Shown here piece after piece: positions 1 through 8,994 of a stretch of DNA of 64,000 nucleotides. The stretch's first letter is position 1; the number at the start of each line of letters is the position of its first letter. Both the position numbers and the translations under genes were made by a program. The notes under the pieces are model-generated. The model was not told where the DNA came from, searched no databases, and saw nothing but the letters and a program-made list of their open reading frames with translations. This DNA comes from JAADJA01 sp963840975 (GTDB lineage: Bacteria > Bacteroidota > Bacteroidia > Bacteroidales > JAADJA01), in the NCBI GenBank assembly GCA_963840975.1, contig CAWJBC010000021.1, forward strand, positions 558,001 through 622,000, given 5' to 3'.

Positions 1-223
1 GAGAATCGTCATTGAAAAGATAGACATCCATATCATAATCCGGGATACCCTGAATCAAATTATTTTCATTATCCTGCGTTGTGATACTGGTAAGGTCAAT
101 AGGATTAAAATCGTGCTTTTTTACAACAAAGTTATCATCTAAACGATGAAGTCCAATTTGTGCAAAAGAGGAAACAATTATAAAAAAAATAAAGCCGGCA
201 GTTAATATAATATTTGTTTTCAT
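1..223 (-). CDS. Secreted protein, N-terminal part only (cut by window edge)
   Basis: An open frame runs leftwards off the window from an ATG at 223. The first 74 codons begin with MKTNIILTAGFIFFIIVSSF followed by AQ, a clear Sec signal peptide with an Ala-x-Ala-like cleavage region. The mature part continues with a polar stretch (LHRLDDNF, then NPIDLTS) that I do not recognise. The rest of the gene lies outside the window, so function cannot be assigned. It is divergent from the sigma factor gene, with about 690 bases between them. Confidence 0.6.
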   Translation of the reverse strand, partial: MKTNIILTAGFIFFIIVSSFAQIGLHRLDDNFVVKKHDFNPIDLTSITTQDNENNLIQGIPDYDMDVYLFNDDS

Positions 224-913
224 AGAGTTTGATTTTTAAATTGATATTTCTTATTAATAAATTCATTATTGTTTAAATTATTCAAATCATACTTTGATAT
301 GATTTTGACATTTGTCCAGGTCGGTTTTGCCCACAGGTTATACACCTGCAGGCTTACTTAACTGAATTTAGAAAGTCGCTTCAGGAAAACATTTACAATT
401 AGATATAATGGATGTGTTGTTTCCATATATTAAGAATAGGTGCAATATAATTTGAGCTATAGCAGGCCTTACCTGATATAGATTTCAAATTTTAAAAATA
501 AATAATGAGATCGTGGCGGTCTGATTTTTCCTTTTCATATCGAATCTCTTTAAAAAAAATAAATACAAAAAAGGCTTAAATAAATAATCAATAAATCGTC
601 AAATAGCAATTAAGGTTATTTTTTCGTGAACAAAAAAAATGCCATCATTTTATTTAAATGAATAACAATAAAATATAGTCTGGCCGGGGAATTAATATTT
701 ACCATTTTGGCACTTATCATTCCTGTTTTGAAAAAGTTTTCAGGGTATTTTTGAAAACGATTCTGATGCTTGCTTTCCTCCTCTGAACTTATTTATACCT
801 TTATTGGTTAATTCAATTGATGATGGTAATTATCGTATTTTGGTTTTTTATTTAAAAAATTGCAACTGTCATAAAAATCATTTGTCATTAACCCTGAAAA
901 CAGATAGAGAGAA
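224..913. other. AT-rich intergenic region without recognisable gene
   Basis: This 690-base gap separates two divergent genes. No reading frame of convincing length or composition was found on either strand. It must carry the promoters of the leftward secreted protein and the rightward sigma operon, but I see no well-formed pair of Bacteroidota -33/-7 boxes. Confidence 0.5.
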
Positions 914-1477
914 TTGGCTGTAGCGGTTCCGGACATACACAAAGATATCATTGAGAAAAGCAAGTCGGGCGACTCTGCGGCTCAGTACAAGCTCTACAGT
1001 TTGTATGCAAAAGCTATGTTCAATATTGCCTACAGGATGATGAACAACAAGGAAGAAGCCGAGGATATGTTACAGGAATCGTTTACCGATGCGTTTACCA
1101 GGCTAAGTTCTTTCCGGTATGAATCAAGTTTCGGGTCGTGGATGAAAAGGATAGTGATTAACCATTGCCTGAATGAGATCAAAAGGCGAAAAGCCGATTT
1201 GCAGTTCTTTGAGGATATGAACCTTTTCGATCAAAAAACTGATGATGATGACGATGGGTATCAACCGGGATTGAGTGTGGAAAATGTAAGAAAAGCCATG
1301 GATCATTTACCCAACGGAAGCAAAGTGATTTTTTCGCTTTATCTGCTCGAAGGCTATGACCATACTGAGATCTCACAAATACTGAATGTCAGCGAGTCGA
1401 ACTCGAAATCACAATACATGAGGGCTAAACAAAAGGTTAAAGAAGTTTTAAAAGAAATGAGCTATGAAAGAGGATAA
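914..1477 (+). CDS. RNA polymerase ECF-type sigma factor
   Basis: This is a 187-residue sigma-70 family factor of the extracytoplasmic-function type. Region 2 is visible around residues 25-95 (FNIAYRMMNNKEEAEDMLQE, then the FRYESSFGSWMKRIVINHCLN segment), and region 4 around residues 120-180 (LPNGSKVIFSLYLLEGYDHTE and an HTH with ISQILNVSESNSKSQYMRAK). An in-frame stop at 905-907 forces a start downstream of it, and TTG at 914 is the only start that keeps a normal region 2, so a TTG start is inferred. The gene overlaps the next by 14 bases, as sigma/anti-sigma pairs commonly do. It likely directs RNA polymerase to its own operon in response to an envelope signal. Confidence 0.93.
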   Translation: MAVAVPDIHKDIIEKSKSGDSAAQYKLYSLYAKAMFNIAYRMMNNKEEAEDMLQESFTDAFTRLSSFRYESSFGSWMKRIVINHCLNEIKRRKADLQFFEDMNLFDQKTDDDDDGYQPGLSVENVRKAMDHLPNGSKVIFSLYLLEGYDHTEISQILNVSESNSKSQYMRAKQKVKEVLKEMSYERG

Positions 1478-2033
1478 ACTTGAAAAATTCATCCTTGAGA
1501 ACAAGGAAGAATTTGATTTTTTAGAACCTGGTGCAGATATCTGGAACCGCATTCAGAAGCCGGCTCCAAAAGTAATCAGGCTGAACTGGAAAACTGTCTT
1601 CGTAAGGATAGCCGCGGTAGTTGTGATATTTATCGCTTCCTATTTTTTCCATGATATGATGCAGAAGGATCGCGAACAGAGCGTTGCAGGTAAAGAGCAT
1701 CCTTTGGAGAACGAGGATCAGAGCAAAGTGAATGTGCTGATTGAAGCTGAAATGTTTTATACTTCTCAGATCAATACGGCAAAAGATGAGATTATCCTGC
1801 TTTCGGGCAATGATCATGAACTGCTTTCGGACGTGAACCAGGAAATGGTCGATCTGGATAATGTATTTGAAGAATTGAAAAATGACTTAAAAGACAATAG
1901 CGACAACGAAGAAGTGATTGAGGCAATGATCCAGAATTACCGGATCAAACTGCAGGTACTGGATGAAATACTCCTTCAGTTGAAAAAGTCAAAGAACAAT
2001 GAAAATGAAAAAATCAGAAGCAATGAAATATAG
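1464..2033 (+). CDS. Putative membrane-anchored anti-sigma factor
   Basis: A 189-residue protein with a cytoplasmic N-terminus of about 45 residues (KLEKFILENKEEFDFLEPGA), one membrane segment around residues 48-63 (VRIAAVVVIFIASYFF) and a mostly acidic, helical periplasmic part rich in Glu, Asp and Asn. This layout and its position overlapping the ECF sigma gene indicate a regulator that holds the sigma factor at the membrane. No zinc-binding anti-sigma (HxxxCxxC) motif is present. The assignment rests mainly on context. The gene also overlaps the next one slightly, so translation is probably coupled along the operon. Confidence 0.7.
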   Translation: MKEDKLEKFILENKEEFDFLEPGADIWNRIQKPAPKVIRLNWKTVFVRIAAVVVIFIASYFFHDMMQKDREQSVAGKEHPLENEDQSKVNVLIEAEMFYTSQINTAKDEIILLSGNDHELLSDVNQEMVDLDNVFEELKNDLKDNSDNEEVIEAMIQNYRIKLQVLDEILLQLKKSKNNENEKIRSNEI

Positions 2034-3123
2034 GTTAATCGTGGTTTTAGGAATTTACAGCCTCCTGATACCCGCCATTGCCAAACCGCAGGTATTTGAG
2101 CGAAGCCGCCATGAATCAAAGGCATGGAAGGTGTCGAAGGAAACATCCCTTGAGGTTTCCAACAAATATGGCAATATTCATTTGTATGTTTGGGACAATG
2201 ATTCCATCAAAATAAAGGTAGATATGCAGGTGAAGGCAAACAAGGAGAGCAAAGTGGATAAAATTTATGACTACATTAGTTTTGAGTTTTCCGATAATAA
2301 ATACTACATCATTGCCCGTACGCTTTTTAATCAACAAAGTGAGTTTTGGGCAGAAGTCTCCGACCTTGCCAATTCATTTTTCAGCAGTGGCACTAAAGTG
2401 CAGATTGACTATTCCGTTTATTTGCCTAATTCCGTCAGCGTGAAAATTGATAATAAATTCGGAAACATTTATACAACCGATCATCAGGGAAAAATGACGG
2501 TAATTCTTTCCAATGGTGATTTTAAAGCCAATAATCTTTCAGGTACTACCGATCTGAATATTAGTTTTGGAAATGCTTCGATAAATACAATAGGCACAGG
2601 TAAACTTAACCTTAGTTATAGCGAACTCGAACTCGGGAGTGCCGGAAGCCTTGCTATCGAGAGTAAATCTTCAACGCTAAATATTGATAAGATCAGTTCG
2701 TTGAACATTAATTCAAAAAGGGATAAGTATTACATAAATAATTTGGGTGCGTTGTCAGGGAAAACTTCTTTTTCGTATCTGAACCTTAAATCTTTCAGTT
2801 CTGACTTAACGCTTGATACGGATTATGGCGAGGTTAATCTTGAAGGCATAAATCCGGAATTCAGACTGATTGATCTGACATCCAGTTATACCGACATCCT
2901 TTTAAAAATTCCAGTTAAATCATCGTTTGCAGTTGATATTTCACATTCAGTTTCAACAGTGATTTCAGCGCCCGAAAATTATTCAGGCTTAAAATCGGAA
3001 ACTGTTGATAAAAAGGCAGACCTTTATAGAACAAAAGGTACAGCGGGAAATGGTGCGTTAAAAAAAGGCAAAGTGAATATTAAAAGCCGTTCAGGGAAAA
3101 TAACTTTCAGGGAAGCATTATAA
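2023..3123 (+). CDS. DUF4097-family beta-strand repeat protein, exported
   Basis: The protein begins with a signal peptide (MKYRLIVVLGIYSLLIPAIA) and continues as a long series of short beta strands of the DUF4097 / putative adhesin type (for example VSNKYGNIHLYVWDNDSIKI and VKIDNKFGNIYTTDHQGKMT). Such proteins are predicted parallel beta-solenoids facing the periplasm or outside and are often encoded with ECF sigma systems in Bacteroidota. A longer start at 1999 is possible. The start at 2023 was preferred because it places the signal peptide at the N-terminus and leaves an 11-base overlap with the anti-sigma gene. Function in the operon is not known; a role in sensing or envelope maintenance is inference. 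Confidence 0.75.
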   Translation: MKYRLIVVLGIYSLLIPAIAKPQVFERSRHESKAWKVSKETSLEVSNKYGNIHLYVWDNDSIKIKVDMQVKANKESKVDKIYDYISFEFSDNKYYIIARTLFNQQSEFWAEVSDLANSFFSSGTKVQIDYSVYLPNSVSVKIDNKFGNIYTTDHQGKMTVILSNGDFKANNLSGTTDLNISFGNASINTIGTGKLNLSYSELELGSAGSLAIESKSSTLNIDKISSLNINSKRDKYYINNLGALSGKTSFSYLNLKSFSSDLTLDTDYGEVNLEGINPEFRLIDLTSSYTDILLKIPVKSSFAVDISHSVSTVISAPENYSGLKSETVDKKADLYRTKGTAGNGALKKGKVNIKSRSGKITFREAL

Positions 3124-3188
3124 ATTTTTTAAAAAAATTGCGACCTTTAATAATTTAATCTGTCAATCATAAAAGTAAATCAGGAAAA

Positions 3189-3707
3189 ATGAGGAAATAC
3201 ATCATAACAACAATAATTATTCTTTCAGGATTTGTACTAAAGGCACAAAATGAAAGCACTTCTATTGGATTGAGGGGTGGAGGGATTTCAGGAATGACTG
3301 TCAAAATTATGGATGACGATTTGAGCGCAGTTGAAATTTTGTTCGGGTTTCAAAGGGATGGGCTGAAGATGACAGGAATGCTTCAACGGTTCAAACCCAT
3401 AAAAACTGACCGCATCAGCAATTTGTACGTGTTTTCAGGTTTGGGCGCCCATGCAGGATTTGAGCGGTGGGAAGAAGAAAATACTCAAATCGTAAACGGG
3501 ATCACATACTATTCGTACAGGAAGGTTATTTCTCCTGTTGTTGGAGGAGATTTGATCGTCGGGCTTGAGTATCATTTTGAATCAGTACCTTTCAATGTGA
3601 GCCTTGATTACAAACCTTACATTGAATTTTTTGGAGAAAAGATTTTCAGGATTGATTTCTGGGACATTGGATTTTCGATCCGTTATGTTATAAACAATAA
3701 AAATTAA
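3189..3707 (+). CDS. Exported hypothetical protein, probable outer-membrane beta-barrel
   Basis: A 172-residue protein with a signal peptide (MRKYIITTIIILSGFVLKAQ). Alternating strands with aromatic ends (LYVFSGLGAHAGFERW; VGGDLIVGLEYHF; WDIGFSIRYVI at the terminus) suggest a small eight-stranded barrel. It lies 65 bases after the DUF4097 gene and 5 bases before the next barrel-like gene, so it probably belongs to the sigma operon. I do not recognise a characterised family. Confidence 0.6.
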   Translation: MRKYIITTIIILSGFVLKAQNESTSIGLRGGGISGMTVKIMDDDLSAVEILFGFQRDGLKMTGMLQRFKPIKTDRISNLYVFSGLGAHAGFERWEEENTQIVNGITYYSYRKVISPVVGGDLIVGLEYHFESVPFNVSLDYKPYIEFFGEKIFRIDFWDIGFSIRYVINNKN

Positions 3708-3712
3708 ATAAA

Positions 3713-4390
3713 ATGAAAAAAACAGTATTGGTATTAATGGCCATGATGATGGTCACCATTGGTATGACTCAGGAAGACAAAAGCAGAACTGAGCAGGAAT
3801 TCAAAACCATTTTTAATGGGAATAAAAGTAATAATAAAGTCATCCATGGCGGTTATGGCGCTATTTTGATGAATTATACACAAATTGACAAGAAGGATGC
3901 ATTTCTTGCGGGGATTCGCGGTATGTGGATCATCAATCACGGGATTGGAATTGGGATTGGTGGTTATGGATTTTCCAATGAACTGAAGTTTGATCAAACT
4001 GCTTACGACAAGCAGGATTATTCCCTTGCAGGAGGATATGGCGGATTGACAATCGAGCCAATTATCATGGCAAAGCAGCCTGTGCATGTTTCATTCCCGG
4101 TTTTGGTCGGAGCCGGAGGAATAGCAACTATACAGGAACAGTGGTCGCCTTATCCTGTGCACGACAACAACCAATATTATACAGAGGATGCGCAGGCTTA
4201 TTTTGTAATTGAACCGGGTGTGGAGGTAGAGTTCAATATGGTGAAATTCTTCCGGCTTGCAATTGGCGCATATTACAGGTATACGTCTGATGTAAACCTG
4301 CAAACGTGGACAGGAACTAATTATGAAACAATCAGCCCTGATTTAAGTGGATTCTCTGTAGGTTTAACGCTTAAGTTTGGAAAATTTTAA
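3713..4390 (+). CDS. Exported hypothetical protein, probable outer-membrane beta-barrel
   Basis: A 225-residue protein with a signal peptide (MKKTVLVLMAMMMVTIGMTQ). The body has glycine-rich amphipathic strands (HGGYGAILMNYTQIDKKDAF; LAGGYGGLTIEPIIM) and ends in LSGFSVGLTLKFGKF, a typical barrel C-terminal strand with a final aromatic residue. It follows the preceding gene by only 5 bases and is probably the last gene of the ECF sigma operon. No specific function can be given. Confidence 0.62.
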   Translation: MKKTVLVLMAMMMVTIGMTQEDKSRTEQEFKTIFNGNKSNNKVIHGGYGAILMNYTQIDKKDAFLAGIRGMWIINHGIGIGIGGYGFSNELKFDQTAYDKQDYSLAGGYGGLTIEPIIMAKQPVHVSFPVLVGAGGIATIQEQWSPYPVHDNNQYYTEDAQAYFVIEPGVEVEFNMVKFFRLAIGAYYRYTSDVNLQTWTGTNYETISPDLSGFSVGLTLKFGKF

Positions 4391-4438
4391 GCTGGATTAA
4401 AACCGGAATGGATTTTTAATATTTTTGCAGAATCTATT

Positions 4439-4511
4439 GCGGGAATAGCTCAGTTGGTAGAGCATTAGCTTCCCAAGCTGAGGGTCGCGGGTTCGAGTCC
4501 CGTTTCCCGCT
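4439..4511 (+). tRNA. tRNA-Gly (anticodon CCC)
   Basis: A complete cloverleaf is present. The acceptor arm GCGGGAA pairs with TTCCCGC at 4504-4510, the D arm is GCTC...GAGC, and the T arm is GCGGG-TTCGAGT-CCCGT. The anticodon stem encloses loop TTCCCAA, giving anticodon CCC, which reads glycine GGG. The 3' CCA is not encoded. A strong terminator follows directly. Confidence 0.95.
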
Positions 4512-4523
4512 CTCAATAAAAAC

Positions 4524-4554
4524 AAGGGTTTGCTGAATTTAGCAAACCCTTTTT
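4524..4554 (+). terminator. Rho-independent terminator of tRNA-Gly
   Basis: A perfect 11-base-pair stem (AAGGGTTTGCT / AGCAAACCCTT) with a 6-base loop (GAATTT) is followed by a T-rich tract, 12 bases after the tRNA. Confidence 0.85.
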
Positions 4555-4629
4555 GTTTTAAGTGGATACATATTTAGATACATGATAGCCTTTTACAATG
4601 GCTGTTAATATCTTTTATTTGAAAGGAAA

Positions 4630-5893
4630 TTAATAAATCAATGGAATGTAAAATTCATATAGCTGTAAAAAATTAATTTATCCTTAAATGCACGGCTCTA
4701 ATGAATCAATTTTTGACTTTCCACTTGAAAGGAATTCAATGATGGTACTTGTAATTACTTTAGAAAATGCTTAAATTTACGGATAGCTTGTATCAATAAA
4801 TCTGTTAAAGGTTGGAAATGAATAACCTTAAACGAAATTATGTCTATTATCTATTTACCCTGTTAGAGGTAGGAGAAAGAATACCCTATTGATACTAAAA
4901 TTTCTGTTTGTTCAACAAAAGCTCTTGCATATGGGTAATATATCGTCTTCATCTCATAAGCTTTGTGCTTACCTTTCCATGCAAATCTTATAGAATAAGA
5001 AATTTTCTTTCTGAATAAAGCAAATATTTATCAATTATCTTAATTATCATTGGAGTCAAATCGGTCAATAGACCATAGAATTTATTCAATGACTGTTCGT
5101 CATTTTTATCCGTAATTTTATTATATGATTTATATGCAGATATTACTTTATCTAAATTTCAGTTAATAAATTAGCTTTAGAGATCTAATAGTATCAGATT
5201 GAAATTTTACTTTTGTTGGTCATCTTTTGATAAAATCCACCTGATACACCGTTTAAGTGTATAATTTGAAAGGTTCTTCATCATCATCACTGATCCTCCT
5301 ACATTGCAGGTGATACAAATATTTGATTCTTACCTCTTTAAATTATTGAAATCGAAAAATTAGCCAATGATAATTCAAATTGAAAATCGTAATTCCAGGA
5401 AATTAAATTAATGCTTTTGGGATGGACAATTATTACCTTGTTTACCTTCAATGATCGATGCTATAAACAAGATCATATCTTAAATCAAAATCACAATGAA
5501 CATTGCTCAACTATAAAATATATATCTATTAAGTTGTTTTACTTCTTCATACTTTCAATTCACTACTTGAATTTTCTTTTCAGTGAAAAATAACTTTTTG
5601 GCAAGGTATCAATTGATGCATGGTTTTCCACTTTTTTTGCAAAGTCTCGAAATCATATCAATTAATTTTATGTCAAAGCCGCTAATTTTCTTTCTAAGGT
5701 TAAATGAGCTTAACATTGTTTTGGTCCAAGAAGTAATTCATCAAAAAATGATGAACAATAAATGTCGATATATTCTTAACCGTGTCAGGAATTTCATATA
5801 CTAACGGTATGCCTACATTTTGACTTTATCTGAATTTTCATCTCTTATTCCACAACTTGCCCCTGCTCCTAATAAATAAGTAATGTTTGCCAT
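4630..5893 (-). pseudogene. Frame-broken SIR2-like (GAGAS Rossmann) gene remnant
   Basis: No long open frame exists, but reading the minus strand piecewise across frames from an ATG at 5893 recovers consecutive family-like blocks: MANITYLLGAGASCGI, a nucleotide-binding start; then NVGIPLVYEIPDTVKNIS; then ENHASIDTLPKSYFSL; then IYFIVEQ; then INLISWNYDFQFELSL; and finally RFAWKGKHKAYEMKTIYYP with TEILVSIGYSF. The order and spacing add up to roughly 420 codons, which is what I would expect of SIR2-like proteins of this type, some of which act in anti-phage defence by degrading NAD. Indels and in-frame stops occur about every 50-100 bases. The stretch is either a real pseudogene or badly corrected sequence. 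Family placement comes from remembered motifs, not a search. Confidence 0.5.
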
Positions 5894-6039
5894 GATTTTA
5901 AAATTTTTGCGAAATTTACAAAATATTCAAGTCATGGAAATACCGAAATGAAGAAATTACTTTTCCATTTCATTCATTTGTGTATCTTAATTTATAATTT
6001 TATAAGCTGAGAATTTATTACAAACCTAAACCTGTTAAA

Positions 6040-6723
6040 ATGAAAAGAATATTTATAATCTTGATAATAACTATATGCTGTTCAGGAATACGATGTATCC
6101 ACACAGAAGATCTAACTATCGCAACAATTGATAGGAAATATAAATAGAAATAGATACTATTGTGAAGTCGTTAAGATCCGAATACTATAAATTATGAAGT
6201 CATGGAAATACAATAGAATTTTATTTGAGGAATGAATCTGCAATGCTAGATAGCTTTATATTTTACAAGGTTTAGGAATAGTACTTTGAAAGGGACATAT
6301 GTAAGAGGTAATTAAAAAACGATAATTCAAGATAAGGATGTATTATTCCATTACTTTACTTAGTTAAATACTAGAATTTTATGAACCCAATCTTTGGGTA
6401 CGGACTGAACATAGGAATTAACCCGGAAATTGAACTGATTTTTTTATTCCATATATCAATACCCTGATTGTTGCTACAAACTGTAGTGACTAGCTAGATC
6501 AATTGAATGATTCTTAAAAATGAATACAACTCTTTTCCGATTTCATTTGCTTATTTTATCACAGAGTTGACAACAAAGAATATTACTTTTACCCAATGAT
6601 AAAACTGAAGTCTATTTCTTAGAGATTTTCATTTTCCAGTGACCTTTCTAAGGGAAAAAATAACTGGTGAAAATTCGATCGACCTAGCCAAATGGAGATA
6701 AGGATTTGATAAAAGGTATTTAA
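6040..6723 (+). pseudogene. Frame-broken small exported protein remnant
   Basis: An ATG at 6040 opens MKRIFIILIITICCSG, a signal peptide with a possible lipoprotein cysteine, but the frame stops after about 35 codons. Coding-like segments then continue in shifting plus-strand frames: IDTIVKSLRSEYYK; then GNTIEFYLRNESAMLDSFIF; then YGLNIGINPEIELI; then YNSFPISFAYFITELTTKN; then NDKTEVYFLEIF. Together they imply a secreted protein of about 220 residues broken by many indels. I do not recognise the family. It sits head-to-head with the SIR2-like remnant. Confidence 0.35.
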
Positions 6724-6745
6724 TAAATTAAAGATTGATAACTTC

Positions 6746-8833
6746 CTATGGTATCTGAGAGCTGAAACCTTCATTGGGTAACCAATAATTATCTTTATCC
6801 TCGTTTGAAACCTGTCCATCCATATTATAATCGCTGAAAAGATACCCCGCCACACCGGCATTCATTTCCCATTCAGTAAGTTTGTCCAAATCGTTAATGG
6901 TTCCGTCAGCATTGCCGTCACCTGAAACCATGCCCCAAACCCCTGTCGCAATCTGTTTGTGCCCATTGGCTGCTCCAAATACTTTCGTTTCACCGTTTGT
7001 GAAATCGTAACTACTGAAATTATTGGTTACCGTTAAGGAATTGGAAGAAAGTACACCCAAATGATTCCGGTGCCTGACTACGAGATAAATTTTATTGGTT
7101 ACTGTAACAGTAAATTGCAGGTTGCTTGCACCATCAAGATCAACGATGGAGCCGTCAGATTTTAGAAATGCTGCTTTTCTTGTAAGAGTGGTTCCACTGG
7201 TAGCAAGATTTGCAGATGGCGCATCCCGTAATTCAACAAGTACCCAATCCACAATATCAATTCCGGGAATTGCAATGACGTTTTCGGTTCCGGTGTAATT
7301 GAATGGTGCCACGTTATAGGGCTGATTCAAAGGTAAAACACTGTGCAAATCAGCATTCATGTCTGAACCATTGAAAGCTCCTTCAAGAAAAACCTTTATT
7401 TCAAGAGAAAAATTATGAATCACAGGTGCAGAAAGTAAAGTATGTGCTGCAAAATAATCGGGTATACCATAGCCTAACAATTGATTGGGATTACTGGCTA
7501 AAGAGCCGCTTTGCCGGATGGCGTCCATAATTTCTGTATTCCGCTTATCTGGATGCGCCTGCCATAAACAAGCAACCATTCCGGCTGTGATGGGTGAGGA
7601 AAATGATGTACCGCTGCCTGTTGTGACGGTTCCATTTGTATTGACAATTGCACTGCCTGAACCCTGAGCCACAACGTCGGGCTTGGTGCGTCCATCATAA
7701 GTAGGGCCGGTGGAACTGAAGGAAGCATAATTCCCGCTTGCCGTAACTGCTCCGATTGAAAAAACGCTGTCACCATCAGCAGGGCCACCGATGTATTGCC
7801 AAGCTGAACCGCCGTCATTTCCGGCGCTGTTAACAATTATCATCCCTTTACTTACAGCCATATCGGCTCCGATTGTGATCGGTGTTGTGTTTCCGTCCAT
7901 ATCCTGGTAAGTATGGTTTTGAGAGGAATTATCAAAAGTTGTATAACCCAAAGATGAATTGATAACATCAGCTCCTACACTGTCAGCGAATTCTGCCGCC
8001 GATACCCAATTCAATTCTTCGATCAGGTATTCTGTAGCGCCGTCTTCTGATCGTAAAAGCCAGTAATCAGCTTTTGGCGCCGTTCCGACCATTTGCCCGG
8101 GCAAATAAGATCCCATAGTTGATAAAACCATTGTTCCATGATAATGAGAACCAAAAATATTCGGACTCTGCGGACTGGCAAAATCTTTTGTGCCCAATAT
8201 CTGTCCATTATTCCAAAGACTGTCAAAGGCATCTATGATATTTGCATTTAAAAATCCGGCATCCAATACGGCTATGGTCATTCCTGTTCCATCAAAACCC
8301 AGATCATGCAGGGCAATCCCGTTCAGCATACTGATCTGATTTGTAGCAGACCCATAATTATAAACCTGATCGGATAAATCACCTTCTGGTTTTTGGTCAC
8401 CAGGAACATCTCCATAGGTTTCCTTATCGAAAAATGGTTTTGCAGATTTTTCAGGTGGGAGATTTCCATTAGCATTACTTTTACTCACCGATAGTACGAA
8501 AGGCAACTGGTTAATGGTGTTGATAACTGCCGAACTGGTTGTATAAATGGTCACTGAATTGTACCATTTTGATACCGTCAGCACGGTAGCTCCGGCATTG
8601 GCAACCGCCTGAATATACGTTTGGCTAACAGGTAGGTCGTTCTCAATTATGGCTATTCCATGTGCAAGTCGCCTGTCAATGGCTTTCTGCGATAGAAATG
8701 CTTCGGGGTTATTGACCGAATAAGGAGAATTGTTCTTATCAGTAAACTTTACCCAGTATTTGTCAGGTGCGACCTGCGAAAAAAGAATAAAAGACAATTG
8801 AAGAAGAAATAATAAAACAGAAATTTTTTTCAT
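6746..8833 (-). CDS. Secreted S8 (subtilisin-like) serine peptidase with dockerin-like tail
   Basis: A 695-residue protein with a signal peptide (MKKISVLLFLLQLSFILFSQ), an N-terminal propeptide-like region to about residue 150, and a subtilase domain. The catalytic Asp191 is in TIAVLDAGF, His232 in GSHYHGTMV, oxyanion Asn339 in NSAGNDGG and the nucleophile Ser410 in GSGTSFSSP. After the catalytic domain there is a beta-sandwich-like region. The C-terminus carries two calcium-loop-like motifs (SGDGNADGTINDLDKL and SDYNMDGQVSNEDKD), resembling a dockerin or EF-hand pair. No clear T9SS type A domain is visible at the end. It probably digests external protein. It is divergent from the PfkB kinase gene. 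Confidence 0.92.
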   Translation of the reverse strand: MKKISVLLFLLQLSFILFSQVAPDKYWVKFTDKNNSPYSVNNPEAFLSQKAIDRRLAHGIAIIENDLPVSQTYIQAVANAGATVLTVSKWYNSVTIYTTSSAVINTINQLPFVLSVSKSNANGNLPPEKSAKPFFDKETYGDVPGDQKPEGDLSDQVYNYGSATNQISMLNGIALHDLGFDGTGMTIAVLDAGFLNANIIDAFDSLWNNGQILGTKDFASPQSPNIFGSHYHGTMVLSTMGSYLPGQMVGTAPKADYWLLRSEDGATEYLIEELNWVSAAEFADSVGADVINSSLGYTTFDNSSQNHTYQDMDGNTTPITIGADMAVSKGMIIVNSAGNDGGSAWQYIGGPADGDSVFSIGAVTASGNYASFSSTGPTYDGRTKPDVVAQGSGSAIVNTNGTVTTGSGTSFSSPITAGMVACLWQAHPDKRNTEIMDAIRQSGSLASNPNQLLGYGIPDYFAAHTLLSAPVIHNFSLEIKVFLEGAFNGSDMNADLHSVLPLNQPYNVAPFNYTGTENVIAIPGIDIVDWVLVELRDAPSANLATSGTTLTRKAAFLKSDGSIVDLDGASNLQFTVTVTNKIYLVVRHRNHLGVLSSNSLTVTNNFSSYDFTNGETKVFGAANGHKQIATGVWGMVSGDGNADGTINDLDKLTEWEMNAGVAGYLFSDYNMDGQVSNEDKDNYWLPNEGFSSQIP

Positions 8834-8994
8834 GATCCTAAATATTTATTTTTTGCAAAAATAATGTTTGAGATTAAATCCAGTGAACAATCAAAACCCC
8901 AAAAAGAGTTGCAATATAAACATTTTACGAATGATTCGGTTCAATGATAAATTTTTTCACTAATTTTATTTGATCATTTACTTACAAGAGGATT

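Noticed and set aside
5411..5804. Two plus-strand frames of 60 and 73 codons
   Set aside because: They lie antisense to the SIR2-like remnant, whose minus-strand reading is far more protein-like.
4439..6745. Complete integrated element with attachment sites at tRNA-Gly
   Set aside because: No integrase and no second copy of the tRNA 3' end were found in the window.
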